The notes: generated by a model not told the origin, from the letters alone. 64,000 nt of DNA from Actinomadura spongiicola (GCF_003432485.1 NZ_QVNQ01000007.1:186001-250000), one strand, 5' to 3'; positions 8,257 through 17,563 are shown, counted from the first letter of the stretch. Numbers and translations are program-made.

Positions 8257-9320
8257 CGCCGTCCGTCCGCACCGACCGGTCCGTGGCCCTCGACCGTCCG
8301 CCGGACGCCGCGCTCATCGTGCGGCGTCCGGCGCGCGTCCGGGTCCTGTGGCTCGTGGTCCTGGTCATGGTCCTGGCGGTGCTCATGGCGGCGTCCGTGG
8401 TCTTCGGGTCGCGCGACGTCGCCTGGTCCGACGTCTGGACGGCGCTCGGCGGCGCGGACGAGTCCCTCGGGCAGGCGGCGGTGGCCAAGCGGATACCGCG
8501 CACCCTGCTCGCGGTGACGGTCGGCGCGGCCCTCGGCCTGTCCGGCGCCGTCATGCAGGGCGTGACCCGCAACCCGCTCGCCGACCCCGGGATCCTGGGC
8601 ATCAACATGGGCGCGTCCCTGGCCGTGGTCACCGCGGTCGCGTTCTTCGGGCTCGCGTCCCCGACCGGGTACATCTGGGTCGCCATGGCGGGCGCCGCCG
8701 GCTCAGCCGTCTTCGTGTACACGGTCGGATCCCTGGGACGCGGCGGAGCCACCCCGTTCAAGGTCGCGCTCGCCGGCGCCGCCACGTCGGCGGCGTTCGC
8801 GTCGCTGGTCAGCGCGGTCGTGCTGCCGCGCAACGACATCGCCGGGGGCTTCCGGCTCTGGCAGATCGGCGGGGTGGGCGGCGGGTCCTACGAACGGATC
8901 GGGCAGGTGCTGCCGTTCCTCGCCGCCGGGTTCGCGCTGTGCCTGCTGTCCGCCCGGGCGCTGAACTCCCTGGCCCTGGGCGACGAACTCGCCGCCGGGC
9001 TCGGTGAGCGCGTCGCCGTCGTCCGCGCCGTGGCCGCCCTCGGCGCCGTCGTGCTGTGCGGCGCGTCCACGGCCGTCGCCGGGCCGATCGGTTTCGTCGG
9101 GCTCGTCGTCCCGCACGCGTGCCGGCTGCTCGTCGGCGTGGACCACCGCTGGCTACTGCCGTTCTCCGCCCTGGCCGGCGCCGCGCTGCTCACCGCCGCC
9201 GACGTCGTCGGACGCGTGGTGGCCCGCCCCGCGGACATCGAGGTGGGCATCGTGACCGCGCTGATCGGCGGCCCGTTCTTCATCCACATCGTCCGCCGGC
9301 AGAAGGTGCGTGAGCTGTGA
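8253..9320 (+). CDS. FecCD-family siderophore permease, subunit 1
   Basis: 355 residues with about nine or ten hydrophobic helices. The family signature GVTRNPLADPGILGI is present near residue 105, and the C-terminus has GPIGFVGLVVPHACRLLVG, the cytoplasmic coupling region that contacts the ATPase. The GTG start overlaps the stop of the binding-protein gene (GTGA). Together with the next gene it forms the heterodimeric membrane channel of the importer. Confidence 0.93.
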   Translation: MTPSVRTDRSVALDRPPDAALIVRRPARVRVLWLVVLVMVLAVLMAASVVFGSRDVAWSDVWTALGGADESLGQAAVAKRIPRTLLAVTVGAALGLSGAVMQGVTRNPLADPGILGINMGASLAVVTAVAFFGLASPTGYIWVAMAGAAGSAVFVYTVGSLGRGGATPFKVALAGAATSAAFASLVSAVVLPRNDIAGGFRLWQIGGVGGGSYERIGQVLPFLAAGFALCLLSARALNSLALGDELAAGLGERVAVVRAVAALGAVVLCGASTAVAGPIGFVGLVVPHACRLLVGVDHRWLLPFSALAGAALLTAADVVGRVVARPADIEVGIVTALIGGPFFIHIVRRQKVREL

Positions 9321-10366
9321 CGGCCCCCGCTGTCCCGGTGACCGTCGTCCAGACCGTCGCCCGCGGCCGCCGCCGGCGCGCCGCCCGGCGCCGGCTGGTC
9401 ATGGCGACGCTGGCGGCGCTCGTCGCCGCCGGGTTCGCCGTGACCCTCATGGCCGGGCACACGTTCTACCCGCCCGGGGAGGTGGTCCGCGTCGTGCTCG
9501 GCGAGCAGGTGCCCGGGGCGTCCTTCACGGTCGGACGGCTCCGGCTGCCGCGAGCCGTCCTCGCCGTCACCGCGGGCTTCGCGTTCGGGCTCGGCGGCGT
9601 CACCTTCCAGACGATGCTCCGCAACCCCCTGGCCAGCCCCGACATCATCGGCATCAGCTCGGGGGCGAGCGCCGCGGCGGCGATCGCGATCGTGTCGCTG
9701 TCGCTCGGCGGGACCCAGGTGTCGGTCCTGGCGATCGCCGCCGCGCTCTCCGTCGCCCTGCTGATGTACACGCTGGCGTTCCGCGACGGCGTCGCCGGCA
9801 CGCGGCTCATCCTGATCGGCATCGGGATCTCCGCGATGCTCGACAGCGTCACCTCCTACGTCCTGTCACGGGCCGCCGAGTGGGACCTCCAGGAGGCCAT
9901 GCGCTGGCTGACCGGCAGCCTCAACGGCACGACCTGGGCGCAGGCACTGCCCGCCCTCGTCGCGGTGGCCGTGCTCACCCCCGTCCTGCTGTCCCTGGCG
10001 CGCGACCTGGCGGCGCTGCGGCTCGGGGACGACACCGCCGCCGCGCTCGGTGTCCGGACCGAACGCAGCCGCCTCGCGGTCATCGTCGCCGCCGTGGGCC
10101 TGATCGCCTTCGCCACCGCGGCGGCCGGGCCGATCGCGTTCGTGGCGTTCCTGTCCGGCCCCATCGCGGCCCGGCTCGTCGGCGTGGGCGGCTCCCTGCT
10201 CCTGCCCGCCGGGCTCGTCGGCGCCCTCCTCGTCCTCGCCGCCGACTTCACCGGGCAGTTCGCCTTCGACACCCGCTACCCGGTCGGGGTCGTCACCGGC
10301 GTCCTCGGAGCGCCGTACCTGGTGTACCTGATCGTCCGCACCCATCGGGCCGGAGGCTCGCTGTGA
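9317..10366 (+). CDS. FecCD-family siderophore permease, subunit 2
   Basis: 349 residues, second membrane subunit. Signature RNPLASPDIIGIS is present near residue 110, and the coupling region appears as AGPIAFVAFLSGPIAARLVG. An Arg-rich N-terminus (RGRRRRAARRRL) precedes the first helix. The GTG start overlaps the previous stop (GTGA), and its own stop overlaps the ATPase start, so stoichiometric production is built into the operon. Confidence 0.93.
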   Translation: MTAPAVPVTVVQTVARGRRRRAARRRLVMATLAALVAAGFAVTLMAGHTFYPPGEVVRVVLGEQVPGASFTVGRLRLPRAVLAVTAGFAFGLGGVTFQTMLRNPLASPDIIGISSGASAAAAIAIVSLSLGGTQVSVLAIAAALSVALLMYTLAFRDGVAGTRLILIGIGISAMLDSVTSYVLSRAAEWDLQEAMRWLTGSLNGTTWAQALPALVAVAVLTPVLLSLARDLAALRLGDDTAAALGVRTERSRLAVIVAAVGLIAFATAAAGPIAFVAFLSGPIAARLVGVGGSLLLPAGLVGALLVLAADFTGQFAFDTRYPVGVVTGVLGAPYLVYLIVRTHRAGGSL

Positions 10367-11175
10367 CCACGTCCCACACCCTGGCGGCCGAGGGCCTCAC
10401 GCTCGGCTACGGCGACCTCGCCGTCATCGACTCCCTCGACCTGACCGTGCCGCCCGGCGAGATCACGGTCATCGTCGGCGCGAACGCCTGCGGGAAGTCG
10501 ACGCTGCTGCGTTCCCTGTCCCGACTGCTCACACCCCGGGCGGGCCGCGTCGTCCTGGACGGCAGGGAGGTGCACCGCACACCCGCCAAGGAACTGGCCC
10601 GCACGCTGGGGGTGCTGCCCCAGTCGCCGGTGGCGCCCGAGGGCATCACCGTGCTCGACCTCGTCTGCCGCGGACGCCACCCCCACCAGGGAATCTTCTC
10701 CCGATGGAACGGCAGGGACGACGCCGCGGTGGCCGAGGCGCTGGAGGCGACGCGGACGACGGATCTGGCCGACCGGGCCGTGGACGAACTGTCGGGCGGC
10801 CAACGCCAGAGGGTCTGGATCGCGATGGCACTGGCCCAGCGGACCGACCTGCTCCTCCTCGACGAGCCCACCACCTTCCTCGACGCCAGCCACCAGATCG
10901 AGATCCTCGACCTGCTGACCGACCTCAACCGCACCCGCGGCACCACCATCGTGATGGTCCTGCACGACCTCAACCTCGCCGCCCGCTACGCCGACCACCT
11001 CATCGCACTCGCCGACGGCCGCGTCCACTCCAGCGGCACCCCGACCGAAGTCCTCACCGAAGACACCGTTCGCACCGTCTTCGACCTCGACAACCGCATC
11101 ATCGAAGACCCCCTCACCGGTCGCCCCCTGATGCTCCCCATCGGCCGCCACCACATCCGAACACCGAACCACTGA
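10363..11175 (+). CDS. siderophore ABC transporter ATP-binding protein
   Basis: 270 residues, FecE/FepC type. All ATPase motifs are seen: Walker A GANACGKST, Q-loop in VLPQSPVAPEG, ABC signature LSGGQRQRV, Walker B LLLLDEP, and the switch histidine in VLHDLN. The extra Ala-Cys in Walker A (GANACGKS) is common in this subfamily. Last gene of the operon; the GTG start overlaps the upstream stop. It energises ferric-siderophore import. Confidence 0.94.
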   Translation: MTTSHTLAAEGLTLGYGDLAVIDSLDLTVPPGEITVIVGANACGKSTLLRSLSRLLTPRAGRVVLDGREVHRTPAKELARTLGVLPQSPVAPEGITVLDLVCRGRHPHQGIFSRWNGRDDAAVAEALEATRTTDLADRAVDELSGGQRQRVWIAMALAQRTDLLLLDEPTTFLDASHQIEILDLLTDLNRTRGTTIVMVLHDLNLAARYADHLIALADGRVHSSGTPTEVLTEDTVRTVFDLDNRIIEDPLTGRPLMLPIGRHHIRTPNH

Positions 11176-11220
11176 CCGGCGGCGACACCACCTGCCCAGA
11201 TGGCGCGGGGTCAGGCGCCA

Positions 11221-12435
11221 TCAGGCCTTGGCCTGGTGACGCGTGGCCGGTGTGGGGCTTTTCGAAGGCAATGGCCTTGCGGCGGGCGCGGGGTTGGGGC
11301 TGAGTGCCCAGGTGGCGAGTGCGCAGAGCGCGAGTACGGCGCCGAGGACGGTGGGCCCCGTCCAGCCCGCGACGTCGAACAGGGCCGTGGTCGCGGCGGC
11401 GCCGGCGGCGGAGCCGAGGGAGTAGAAGACCATGTACGCGCCGATGGCGGTGCTGGTGCGGCCGGGGTAGGCGCCGGCGAGGGTGTGCTGGTTGCTCACG
11501 TGCACGGCCTGGACGGCGAAGTCGAGCAGGATCACGCCGAGGACCAGCAGCGGCAGTGACCAGGTGAGCTGTCCGATCGCGGCCCAGGAGACGGCCAGGA
11601 GTGCCAGCGCGAGGCCGGTGACCCGGCGCGCGTGCCCGCCGTCGCCCCAGCGTCCGGACCGGGCGGCGCCGAGCGCTCCGGCGAGCCCGGCGACGCCGAA
11701 CAGCCCGATCTGCGTCTGGCTGAGGTGCCAGGGCGCGCCGGCCAGCGGCAGGGCCATGCCGCTCCACAGCGCGCCGAACGAGGCGAACAGGAAGAACGCG
11801 ATCAGCCCGCGGCCGAGGAACACCGGCCGGGTGAACATCACGCCGAAGGACCGGAGGAGCCGCCCGTACCGCACAGCGGTGTCCGGACGGGCGTCCGCGG
11901 GCAGCGCGGTACGGACGAGCACCGCGAGGACGGCGGCGAGGACCGCCAGGGTCAGGTAGATGCTCCGCCATCCCCACACGTCCGCCAGGACTCCCGCGAT
12001 GATGCGCGCGCCAAGGATGCCGATCACCACGCCCGAGGTCACGATGCCGAGGTTGCGACCGGCCTCGCCGGGCGGGGAGATCGACGCCGTGTACGCGACG
12101 GTGGTCTGCACGACCACCGCGAACACCCCCGCCGCGGCCAGTCCGGCGAACGCCGTCCAGGCGAGCGGGGCGACCGCCGTGACCGCGAGCCCCGCCGCCA
12201 CCAGGGCGAGGTGCACGGTGATCAGGCGCCTGCGGTCGAGGACGTCGCCCAGTGGCACCAGCAGCACCAGTCCCGCCAGGTAGCCGAGCTGTCCGATGGC
12301 CACGAGCCAGCCGAGGGAGCCGGTCGGCACGCCCAGATCGCGTCCCATCGGCCCCAGAACCGGTTGCCCGGCGTAGACCCCGGCCACCGCGACCCCGCAC
12401 ACGGCCGCCAGCAGCGACCTCGTTCTCCACTTCAC
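11221..12435 (-). CDS. MFS drug/metabolite exporter
   Basis: 404 residues and about twelve membrane helices. The loop between helices 2 and 3 reads VLLVPLGDVLDRRRLI, the major facilitator motif A; a second version is GRWGDGGHARR in the C-terminal half. It belongs to the DHA1-like exporters. Start GTG 12435 sits about 7 bases behind GGAGG; GTG 12441 is also possible. It is divergent from an HxlR regulator and the shared intergenic region has two perfect 17-bp palindromes, so it is very probably repressed by HxlR and induced by its own substrate. Substrate unknown. Confidence 0.9.
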   Translation of the reverse strand: MKWRTRSLLAAVCGVAVAGVYAGQPVLGPMGRDLGVPTGSLGWLVAIGQLGYLAGLVLLVPLGDVLDRRRLITVHLALVAAGLAVTAVAPLAWTAFAGLAAAGVFAVVVQTTVAYTASISPPGEAGRNLGIVTSGVVIGILGARIIAGVLADVWGWRSIYLTLAVLAAVLAVLVRTALPADARPDTAVRYGRLLRSFGVMFTRPVFLGRGLIAFFLFASFGALWSGMALPLAGAPWHLSQTQIGLFGVAGLAGALGAARSGRWGDGGHARRVTGLALALLAVSWAAIGQLTWSLPLLVLGVILLDFAVQAVHVSNQHTLAGAYPGRTSTAIGAYMVFYSLGSAAGAAATTALFDVAGWTGPTVLGAVLALCALATWALSPNPAPAARPLPSKSPTPATRHQAKA

Positions 12436-12451
12436 CGGCACTCCTCCATTC

Positions 12452-12468
12452 AGTTGCAGTTTGCAACT
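12452..12468. promoter_or_regulatory. operator palindrome 1 (HxlR)
   Basis: Perfect inverted repeat AGTTGCA-GTT-TGCAACT, 17 bases ahead of the MFS start. Same half-sites as operator 2. Confidence 0.8.
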
Positions 12469-12489
12469 GATCGGAGGGTAGGGCAGAAT

Positions 12490-12506
12490 AGTTGCATTCT
12501 GCAACT
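12490..12506. promoter_or_regulatory. operator palindrome 2 (HxlR)
   Basis: Perfect inverted repeat AGTTGCA-TTC-TGCAACT, centred 38 bases from operator 1 and 14 bases before the HxlR start. The identical half-sites with different spacers show conserved protein-binding sites. The position suggests autoregulation as well as control of the exporter. Confidence 0.8.
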
Positions 12507-12519
12507 CATTGGAGGAGCG

Positions 12520-12972
12520 ATGACGCGCGACGACCCGCGGAGCCCCGCGTGGACGGACCCGAACTGCCCGGTCGCCCGCACGGTCGATCTCGTCGGCGAC
12601 CGCTGGAGCCTGCTGATCATCCGCGACGCCATGGACGGCGCCCGCTCGTTCACCGACTTCCAGCAGCGCACCGGCATCGCCCGCAACATCCTCACCGACC
12701 GGCTCCGCAAGCTCACCGCCCGCGGCCTGCTCGCCCAGGTGCGGGCCGAATCGGGCAGGCGCGGTCTGTACGCGCTCACCCAGGCGGGCAAGGACCTGTT
12801 CCCAGTGATCGTCACACTGCGGCAGTGGGGTGAGCGCCACGCCTTCGAACCGGACGAGACGCACTCGCTCCTGGTCGACGGCGACGGCGCCCGCGTCCCC
12901 GACCTCCTGCCCGCGGCGGCGGACGGATCACCACTGACGAGCGACACGACCTCGGTGCGACGACACCCCTGA
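12520..12972 (+). CDS. HxlR-family transcriptional regulator
   Basis: 150 residues. Winged-helix HxlR pattern: CPVARTVDLVGDRWSLLIIRDA, FTDFQQRTGIARNILTDRLRKL and a wing GRRGLYALTQAGKDL. The early Cys (residue 16) is at the position used for thiol or redox sensing in this family; ligand unknown. ATG 12520 is preceded by GGAGGAG. Divergent from the MFS exporter, with two operators between them. Confidence 0.9.
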   Translation: MTRDDPRSPAWTDPNCPVARTVDLVGDRWSLLIIRDAMDGARSFTDFQQRTGIARNILTDRLRKLTARGLLAQVRAESGRRGLYALTQAGKDLFPVIVTLRQWGERHAFEPDETHSLLVDGDGARVPDLLPAAADGSPLTSDTTSVRRHP

Positions 12973-13033
12973 CCGGCACTCCACCGATCTCCGGAAGGAG
13001 CGCCGTCGCGATCGTTCGAGCAGGCCGGGCGGG

Positions 13034-14029
13034 TCAGTGCGCGAGCACGTCCGGGAAGCCGAACGTCGCGGCCAGCGCGGGATCGTGGAACTTGACCACG
13101 CGGGAGACGCCGGTGGCGGTGGGGGCCAGCACAACGGCGCCGTCGGCTCGCAGGACGCCGTCCGCGTCCCGGTGATACACGACGGCGGCGGGCTGGCCGT
13201 TGGCGGCGGTGGCGATCATCCGCCAGTCGCCCGGTGTGCCCAACACGTACGCGTCCAGGATGTGGACGCACATCGCCCGGCCCGCCTGCCAGTCGCGGAA
13301 CGGCGTGGCCTCCAGCGTGGCGTCGGTGCGCAGCACCTGTTCCAGCAGGCCGGCGTCGGAGCGCTCGAAGGCCGCGATGTAGCCGTCGAGCAGCGCGCGT
13401 GCTCGCCTGTCGGTCGGTTCGAGCAGTTCCGCCGGCTCGGGCTCCAGTTCGTCGAGCCTGGCGCGGGCACGCTGCAGACCGCTCTTGACCGCCGCCGGAG
13501 TGGTGCCGAGGACCTCCGCGATCTCGGCCGCGGAGAACGCCAGCACTTCGCGCAGGATGAGGATCGCGCGTTGGCGGGAGGGCAGGTGCTGCAGGCCGGC
13601 GATGAGCGCCAGCCGCAGCGACTCGCGTTCGACCACCACCGCCGCCGGGTCGTCGGCGGGCGGGGCGATCCATGCGTCCGGCAGCGGTTCCAGCCACGAG
13701 ACCTCGCCCGCCGCGACGGGACTCGGCGGACGATCGGGTCCGTCGTACGGTCCCGTCAGACCCGAGGGCAGCACCCGGATCGGACGCGGCTTCAACGCCG
13801 TCAGGCAGACGTTTGTGGCGATCTTGTAGAGCCAGGACCGAAGCGATGCCCGCCCCTCGAATCCGGAGTAGGACCGCCACGCCCGCAGATAGGTCTCCTG
13901 CACGAGGTCCTCGGCGTCGTGCGCCGAGCCGACCATGCGGTAGCAGTGCGCCAACAACTCCCGGCGGAACCGCTCGGTCTCGGCGGTGAACCGGTCTTGA
14001 TCCGATGCTGCCCGCGGACGCGACGTCAC
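13034..14029 (-). CDS. ECF RNA polymerase sigma factor with SnoaL-like C-terminus (SigG type)
   Basis: 331 residues. Region 2 spans about residues 18-90 (LLAHCYRMVGSAHDAEDLVQETYLRAW) and region 4 about 145-200 (LQHLPSRQRAILILREVLAFSAAEIAEVLG, then KSGLQRARARL). The remaining 125 residues form a SnoaL/NTF2-like domain (ALLDGYIAAFERSD). Sigma factors with this layout (the TIGR02960/SigG-like group) have no dedicated anti-sigma factor, and the C-terminal domain is thought to regulate activity. The GTG start at 14029 is the first of the frame. Neighbour on the same strand upstream is an oxidoreductase, 74 bases away, which may share its transcript. Confidence 0.87.
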   Translation of the reverse strand: MTSRPRAASDQDRFTAETERFRRELLAHCYRMVGSAHDAEDLVQETYLRAWRSYSGFEGRASLRSWLYKIATNVCLTALKPRPIRVLPSGLTGPYDGPDRPPSPVAAGEVSWLEPLPDAWIAPPADDPAAVVVERESLRLALIAGLQHLPSRQRAILILREVLAFSAAEIAEVLGTTPAAVKSGLQRARARLDELEPEPAELLEPTDRRARALLDGYIAAFERSDAGLLEQVLRTDATLEATPFRDWQAGRAMCVHILDAYVLGTPGDWRMIATAANGQPAAVVYHRDADGVLRADGAVVLAPTATGVSRVVKFHDPALAATFGFPDVLAH

Positions 14030-14103
14030 GCCGCGAGCCTAGGGGTTCGGTCCACGAAACCTCCGCGACCAGACCTCGTCGAGAACTCGATGCTGTGGTT
14101 CTC

Positions 14104-15096
14104 TCAGGGCAGCAGGGCCAGTTTGCCGATGGTGGCCCTGCTTTCCAGCTCCGCGAGCACTTTCGGGCCGTCGGCCAGTTCATAGGCGGTGGGCCGACCG
14201 GGAGTGAGCACGCCTGCGGCGATGAGCGCGGACAGCTCACCCATGACCTCGCCGAAGATCTGCGGCGCGGCCTGGATCAGCACGCCGATATTGAAGCCGA
14301 TGACGTGGACCTGGTGCCGGTACACCAGCTCCCAGTTGGTGATCGAGGCGTCGCCTCCCGCCACGCCGTAGACGACGACCCGGCCGGTGACCCGCTTGGC
14401 CGCGGCCAGGCTGGCCTCGAAGGTGGCGCCTCCCGCCGACTCCAGCACCACATCGGCGCCCGCGCCGCCGGTCAGCCGCAACACCTCGGCGGCGATGTCG
14501 CCGTCGAGGGAGTCCAGGACATGGTCCGCGCCCAACGCCAGCACCGTCTCGTGCTTGCCCGGCGAGGCGGTGGCGATGACCGTCGCCCCGTAATGCCGGG
14601 CCATGGTGACCGCGGCCTGGCCGGTCGCGCCCGCCGCGGCGTGGATCAGCACGGTCTGCCCCGCGGTCACGCCGCCCAGAGGCTTGAGTGCGGCCAGCGC
14701 GGTGGGCCAGTTCACGACCAGGCCCAATGCCTGCTGCTCCGTCCAGCCGGGCGGCACCGGCATCGCCGCCGCCGCGGGCAGGACCATGTACTCGGCGAAG
14801 GCGCCGGTTCCGACGCCGACGACGCGGGCCCCCGGTCGCGGGCCGGTCACCGCCTCGCCCACCGCGACGACCTCACCGGCGGCCTCGAAACCGGCCAGGT
14901 ACGGTGGCCGCGGTCCGTTCAGAAACGTGCCGTGGGCCTTCGAGACGTCGGCGAAGTTAACCCCGGCGGCGGTGACGCGGATCAGAACCTCGCCCGGGCC
15001 AGGACTCGGCACCGGCGCGTCGATGATCAGTCGCATGTCCTGCGGCCCGTCAAGGGACGTCTGCCGCAGCGCGCGCATGGTCGGGGGAATGCCCAT
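14104..15096 (-). CDS. zinc-independent NADPH:quinone oxidoreductase / MDR-type dehydrogenase
   Basis: 330 residues. N-terminal GroES-like domain (GEVLIRVTAAGVNFADV) and a Rossmann domain with AAAGATGQAAVTMARHYGATVIATA. The zinc ligands of alcohol dehydrogenases are absent, which places it with quinone oxidoreductase-like enzymes that reduce quinones or enones with NADPH. ATG 15096 has AAAGG upstream; the in-frame ATG seven residues later lacks a site. Confidence 0.9.
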   Translation of the reverse strand: MGIPPTMRALRQTSLDGPQDMRLIIDAPVPSPGPGEVLIRVTAAGVNFADVSKAHGTFLNGPRPPYLAGFEAAGEVVAVGEAVTGPRPGARVVGVGTGAFAEYMVLPAAAAMPVPPGWTEQQALGLVVNWPTALAALKPLGGVTAGQTVLIHAAAGATGQAAVTMARHYGATVIATASPGKHETVLALGADHVLDSLDGDIAAEVLRLTGGAGADVVLESAGGATFEASLAAAKRVTGRVVVYGVAGGDASITNWELVYRHQVHVIGFNIGVLIQAAPQIFGEVMGELSALIAAGVLTPGRPTAYELADGPKVLAELESRATIGKLALLP

Positions 15097-15432
15097 CGGC
15101 GATCAGCCTTTCTTTTCTTGGTCTCCCTCATGTAGACCCCGGCCACCACGAAAAGGAATCGGCCGATGCCGGCACCCTGCCCCCGGGGGCCTGCTTCGGC
15201 TCGATTCGGTCACCATCCCCGTCCTCAAGGCATACCGAGAGCAGGCGTCCGAGGAGTTGGGGGGAGCGCCTGAAAGACTCGGCCTACTGGTCCGCGTGAT
15301 CGTCGGCGTGCCCGCGATCGTGGGCGACCTGCAACAGAGACGACCTGATGCGACCCGTGCACGTACTGCGTCACGTCCCCGCCAGGGGCACCGCCCCACG
15401 TCCCGACGCAAACACCTGCCACGACCGAAACC
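15097..15432. other. intergenic region without a supported gene
   Basis: About 335 bases between the oxidoreductase promoter and a terminator. Open frames here are short and not related to anything I recognise. It must carry the promoter of the leftward oxidoreductase gene. Confidence 0.5.
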
Positions 15433-15466
15433 GGCCCCCACGCGGAGATACCTCCGCGTGGGGGCC
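15433..15466 (-). terminator. strong hairpin after the oligopeptide-binding protein gene
   Basis: A perfect 15-bp stem (GGCCCCCACGCGGAG pairing with CTCCGCGTGGGGGCC) and a four-base loop, 15 bases beyond the stop of the minus-strand gene. No T-run follows, as is common in actinomycetes. Confidence 0.8.
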
Positions 15467-15480
15467 GCCGTTCTACCTGC

Positions 15481-17025
15481 TCACTGGTCGATGGTGACCT
15501 TGGTGAAGTGGTACAGGTTCCCCGAGGGGAATTCCGGTTCGAGGCCGTGCACCTTCGAGGAGTACACGCTCACGACGGGGTTCGACGCGGAGAGGATGCT
15601 CGCGCCGCGCTCGTATTCGATCTTCTTCATCTTCTTCTGGATCTCGCATTGCTCCTGCGCGTCGGCGGTGGCGTAGAGCTTCTTGGCCAGCGATTCGAAC
15701 TCCGGGTCGTGCCAGTGCTGGTGGTTGAACGAGGCGTCCGCGCTGATCTGCTCGTCCACGGCCTCCATGTAGGGACGCGTGTCGTAACTGGTGTAGAACG
15801 TCCGCTCGCCCCACTTCTCCAGGTAGGCGCCGAGCTCCATCTTCTTCACGTTGATGGTCACGCCGATCTTCTTGGCGTCCTCGGACAGGAGCTGGACGAG
15901 CTGGAGCATGCCGGGCTTGTTCGCGGGCGTCTCGAGGTCGACGGTGAGGTTCGGTTTCCCGGCGTCCGCGAGCAGCTTCTTGGCCTGGGGGAGGTTCTGT
16001 ACACGCTGGGGGACGTCAGGCAGGCAGGTGCCGAAGCCCGGGTGGTCGTTCGCCGGCACCCCGAGGCCGTCGAAGGCGTTGGACAGCGCGAGCTTGCGAT
16101 CTATGATCAGCTGCATCGCCTGGCGGACGCGCACGTCGTCGAAGGGCGACTTGTCGGCGCGCATGTAGATACCGACCTTCAGGACGTCGTCGCTCTTCAT
16201 GACCTTCAGGCCCGGCGTCTTCTCGATCGTCGGCAGCGAGGTCTGCAGGACGTTGGAGCTCGCGTCGATCTGCCGGCCGATCAGCGCGTTGGTCGCCGAC
16301 TCAACGCTCTTGAAACTGATGATCTTGACCCGGTCGAGTTTGGGCTTCGGCCCCCAGTAGCCGTCGAACCTCTGGAGCTCCGTCTCCCGTCCGGGGGCGA
16401 ACTTGGCGAGCTTGAACGGACCCGTCCCGATCGCCTGCTCGGGCTTTGATCCCATCTTGTCGAAGATGATGGTCCGGTTGGTGACGGCGAACTCGAACGG
16501 CCCGTACGGCTTGGGCAGCTTGAACTTCACCGTGAGGTCGTCGACCTTCTCGATGCCGTCCGGGTCCATGAAGTCGATGAAGTTGCGCTCGATGAGCCCG
16601 TTCTTCTTGTCGAGGAGCCGCTTGAAGACCGCGACGACGTCGTCCGCGCCGAACGGGGACCCGTCGTGGAACTTGACGTTCGGACGGAGCTTGACCGTCC
16701 ACTCGGTGTTGTCCTCGTTGTGCGTGATGCCGGTGGCGAGCGCCCACCTGGAGGGCCCCTCCTTCGTCCGGTGGGCGAGCGGCTCGAACATCCCGGCGTT
16801 GCGCACGTAGAAGTCCTGCGACCGCAGGTTGGTGTAGGCGCCGAGGGTGGAGATCGTGCTGGCGACCACGCCGACGCGCAGCGTGCCGCCGGACGAGCCC
16901 CCGTCCCCGTCCGCCGATTCTGACGAACATCCGGCCGCGAGGCCGGCGGCCATGACGGCGGCCACCATTGCCGCGAGTATCCGGGGACGCCTCCTGTGCC
17001 CCTTGCCGTCCGATCGACTCAACAT
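15481..17025 (-). CDS. ABC transporter substrate-binding lipoprotein, peptide/nickel family
   Basis: 514 residues, SBP family 5. The signal peptide ends in a lipobox LAAGC near residue 33. The mature part has VKLRPNVKFHDGSPFGADDVV, the classic family 5 segment, plus AIGTGPFKL and VRQAMQLIIDR. Such proteins bind oligopeptides, nickel complexes or other solutes. No permease or ATPase genes follow, because a strong terminator lies directly downstream, so the transporter must be completed from elsewhere. The promoter region shared with the divergent EthD-like gene carries an inverted pair of 13-bp sites. Confidence 0.9.
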   Translation of the reverse strand: MLSRSDGKGHRRRPRILAAMVAAVMAAGLAAGCSSESADGDGGSSGGTLRVGVVASTISTLGAYTNLRSQDFYVRNAGMFEPLAHRTKEGPSRWALATGITHNEDNTEWTVKLRPNVKFHDGSPFGADDVVAVFKRLLDKKNGLIERNFIDFMDPDGIEKVDDLTVKFKLPKPYGPFEFAVTNRTIIFDKMGSKPEQAIGTGPFKLAKFAPGRETELQRFDGYWGPKPKLDRVKIISFKSVESATNALIGRQIDASSNVLQTSLPTIEKTPGLKVMKSDDVLKVGIYMRADKSPFDDVRVRQAMQLIIDRKLALSNAFDGLGVPANDHPGFGTCLPDVPQRVQNLPQAKKLLADAGKPNLTVDLETPANKPGMLQLVQLLSEDAKKIGVTINVKKMELGAYLEKWGERTFYTSYDTRPYMEAVDEQISADASFNHQHWHDPEFESLAKKLYATADAQEQCEIQKKMKKIEYERGASILSASNPVVSVYSSKVHGLEPEFPSGNLYHFTKVTIDQ

Positions 17026-17161
17026 CCTTCCTCCTTAGAAAGACGCTGGTGGGGGTGGGATCGGAGCTCTTGCCCGGAACGATGCCGGTGGCCGTCCGTG
17101 GGTGCGGCGCTCCGCGAACGCACGCGGACAGAAGGTCGTCCTGCCCGGCAGAGTCGAACTC

Positions 17162-17174
17162 TTTGTATGACGTA
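17162..17174 (+). promoter_or_regulatory. operator-like site, copy 1 (TTTGTATGACGTA)
   Basis: Exact 13-bp match, in inverted orientation, to the site at 17328-17340. The extended sequence TTGTATGACGTACCAA is itself an imperfect palindrome of the kind bound by GntR/FadR-family regulators. No GntR gene is in the window. Confidence 0.55.
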
Positions 17175-17327
17175 CCAAAGCAGACGTACTACCTAGCGTC
17201 AATGACGAGGCCGGACGTGGACCGCTGAGAAGGTCACCTCATCGACCATGACCATTGATTACGCCGCATCGTCGACGCGTGGACCCGTCCGCTGAAGGTT
17301 GACCGCGGCATGGTTGTGTGACTGAAT

Positions 17328-17340
17328 TACGTCATACAAA
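17328..17340 (-). promoter_or_regulatory. operator-like site, copy 2 (TACGTCATACAAA on +)
   Basis: Inverted exact copy of the site at 17162-17174, with 153 bases between the two copies, so one copy is close to each divergent gene and looping by one regulator is possible. Confidence 0.55.
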
Positions 17341-17563
17341 ACCCAGGAGAACCGCATGCCAGAGCGTCGGACGGGACCTGCGGATCCATCGCCCTGCGGC
17401 TCACCGCCGTGAGCCGCATCTCGATCCGCGAAGCGGTCCTCCACCTCCAACGGTCGGCCCAGCACCCGACTTCTGCACGGGACGGCTGAGGACGACGCCG
17501 ACACCACCGGCGATCTCGCAACCACTGGACGTTCCCCCAAGTCGAGCACCCGGAGGCCGTCGC

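Larger units (their letters stand above)
17026..17563. other. divergent regulatory region with paired operator-like sites
   Basis: 538 bases between two divergent genes. It contains the two 13-bp inverted sites listed separately. No credible gene was found inside. Confidence 0.6.
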
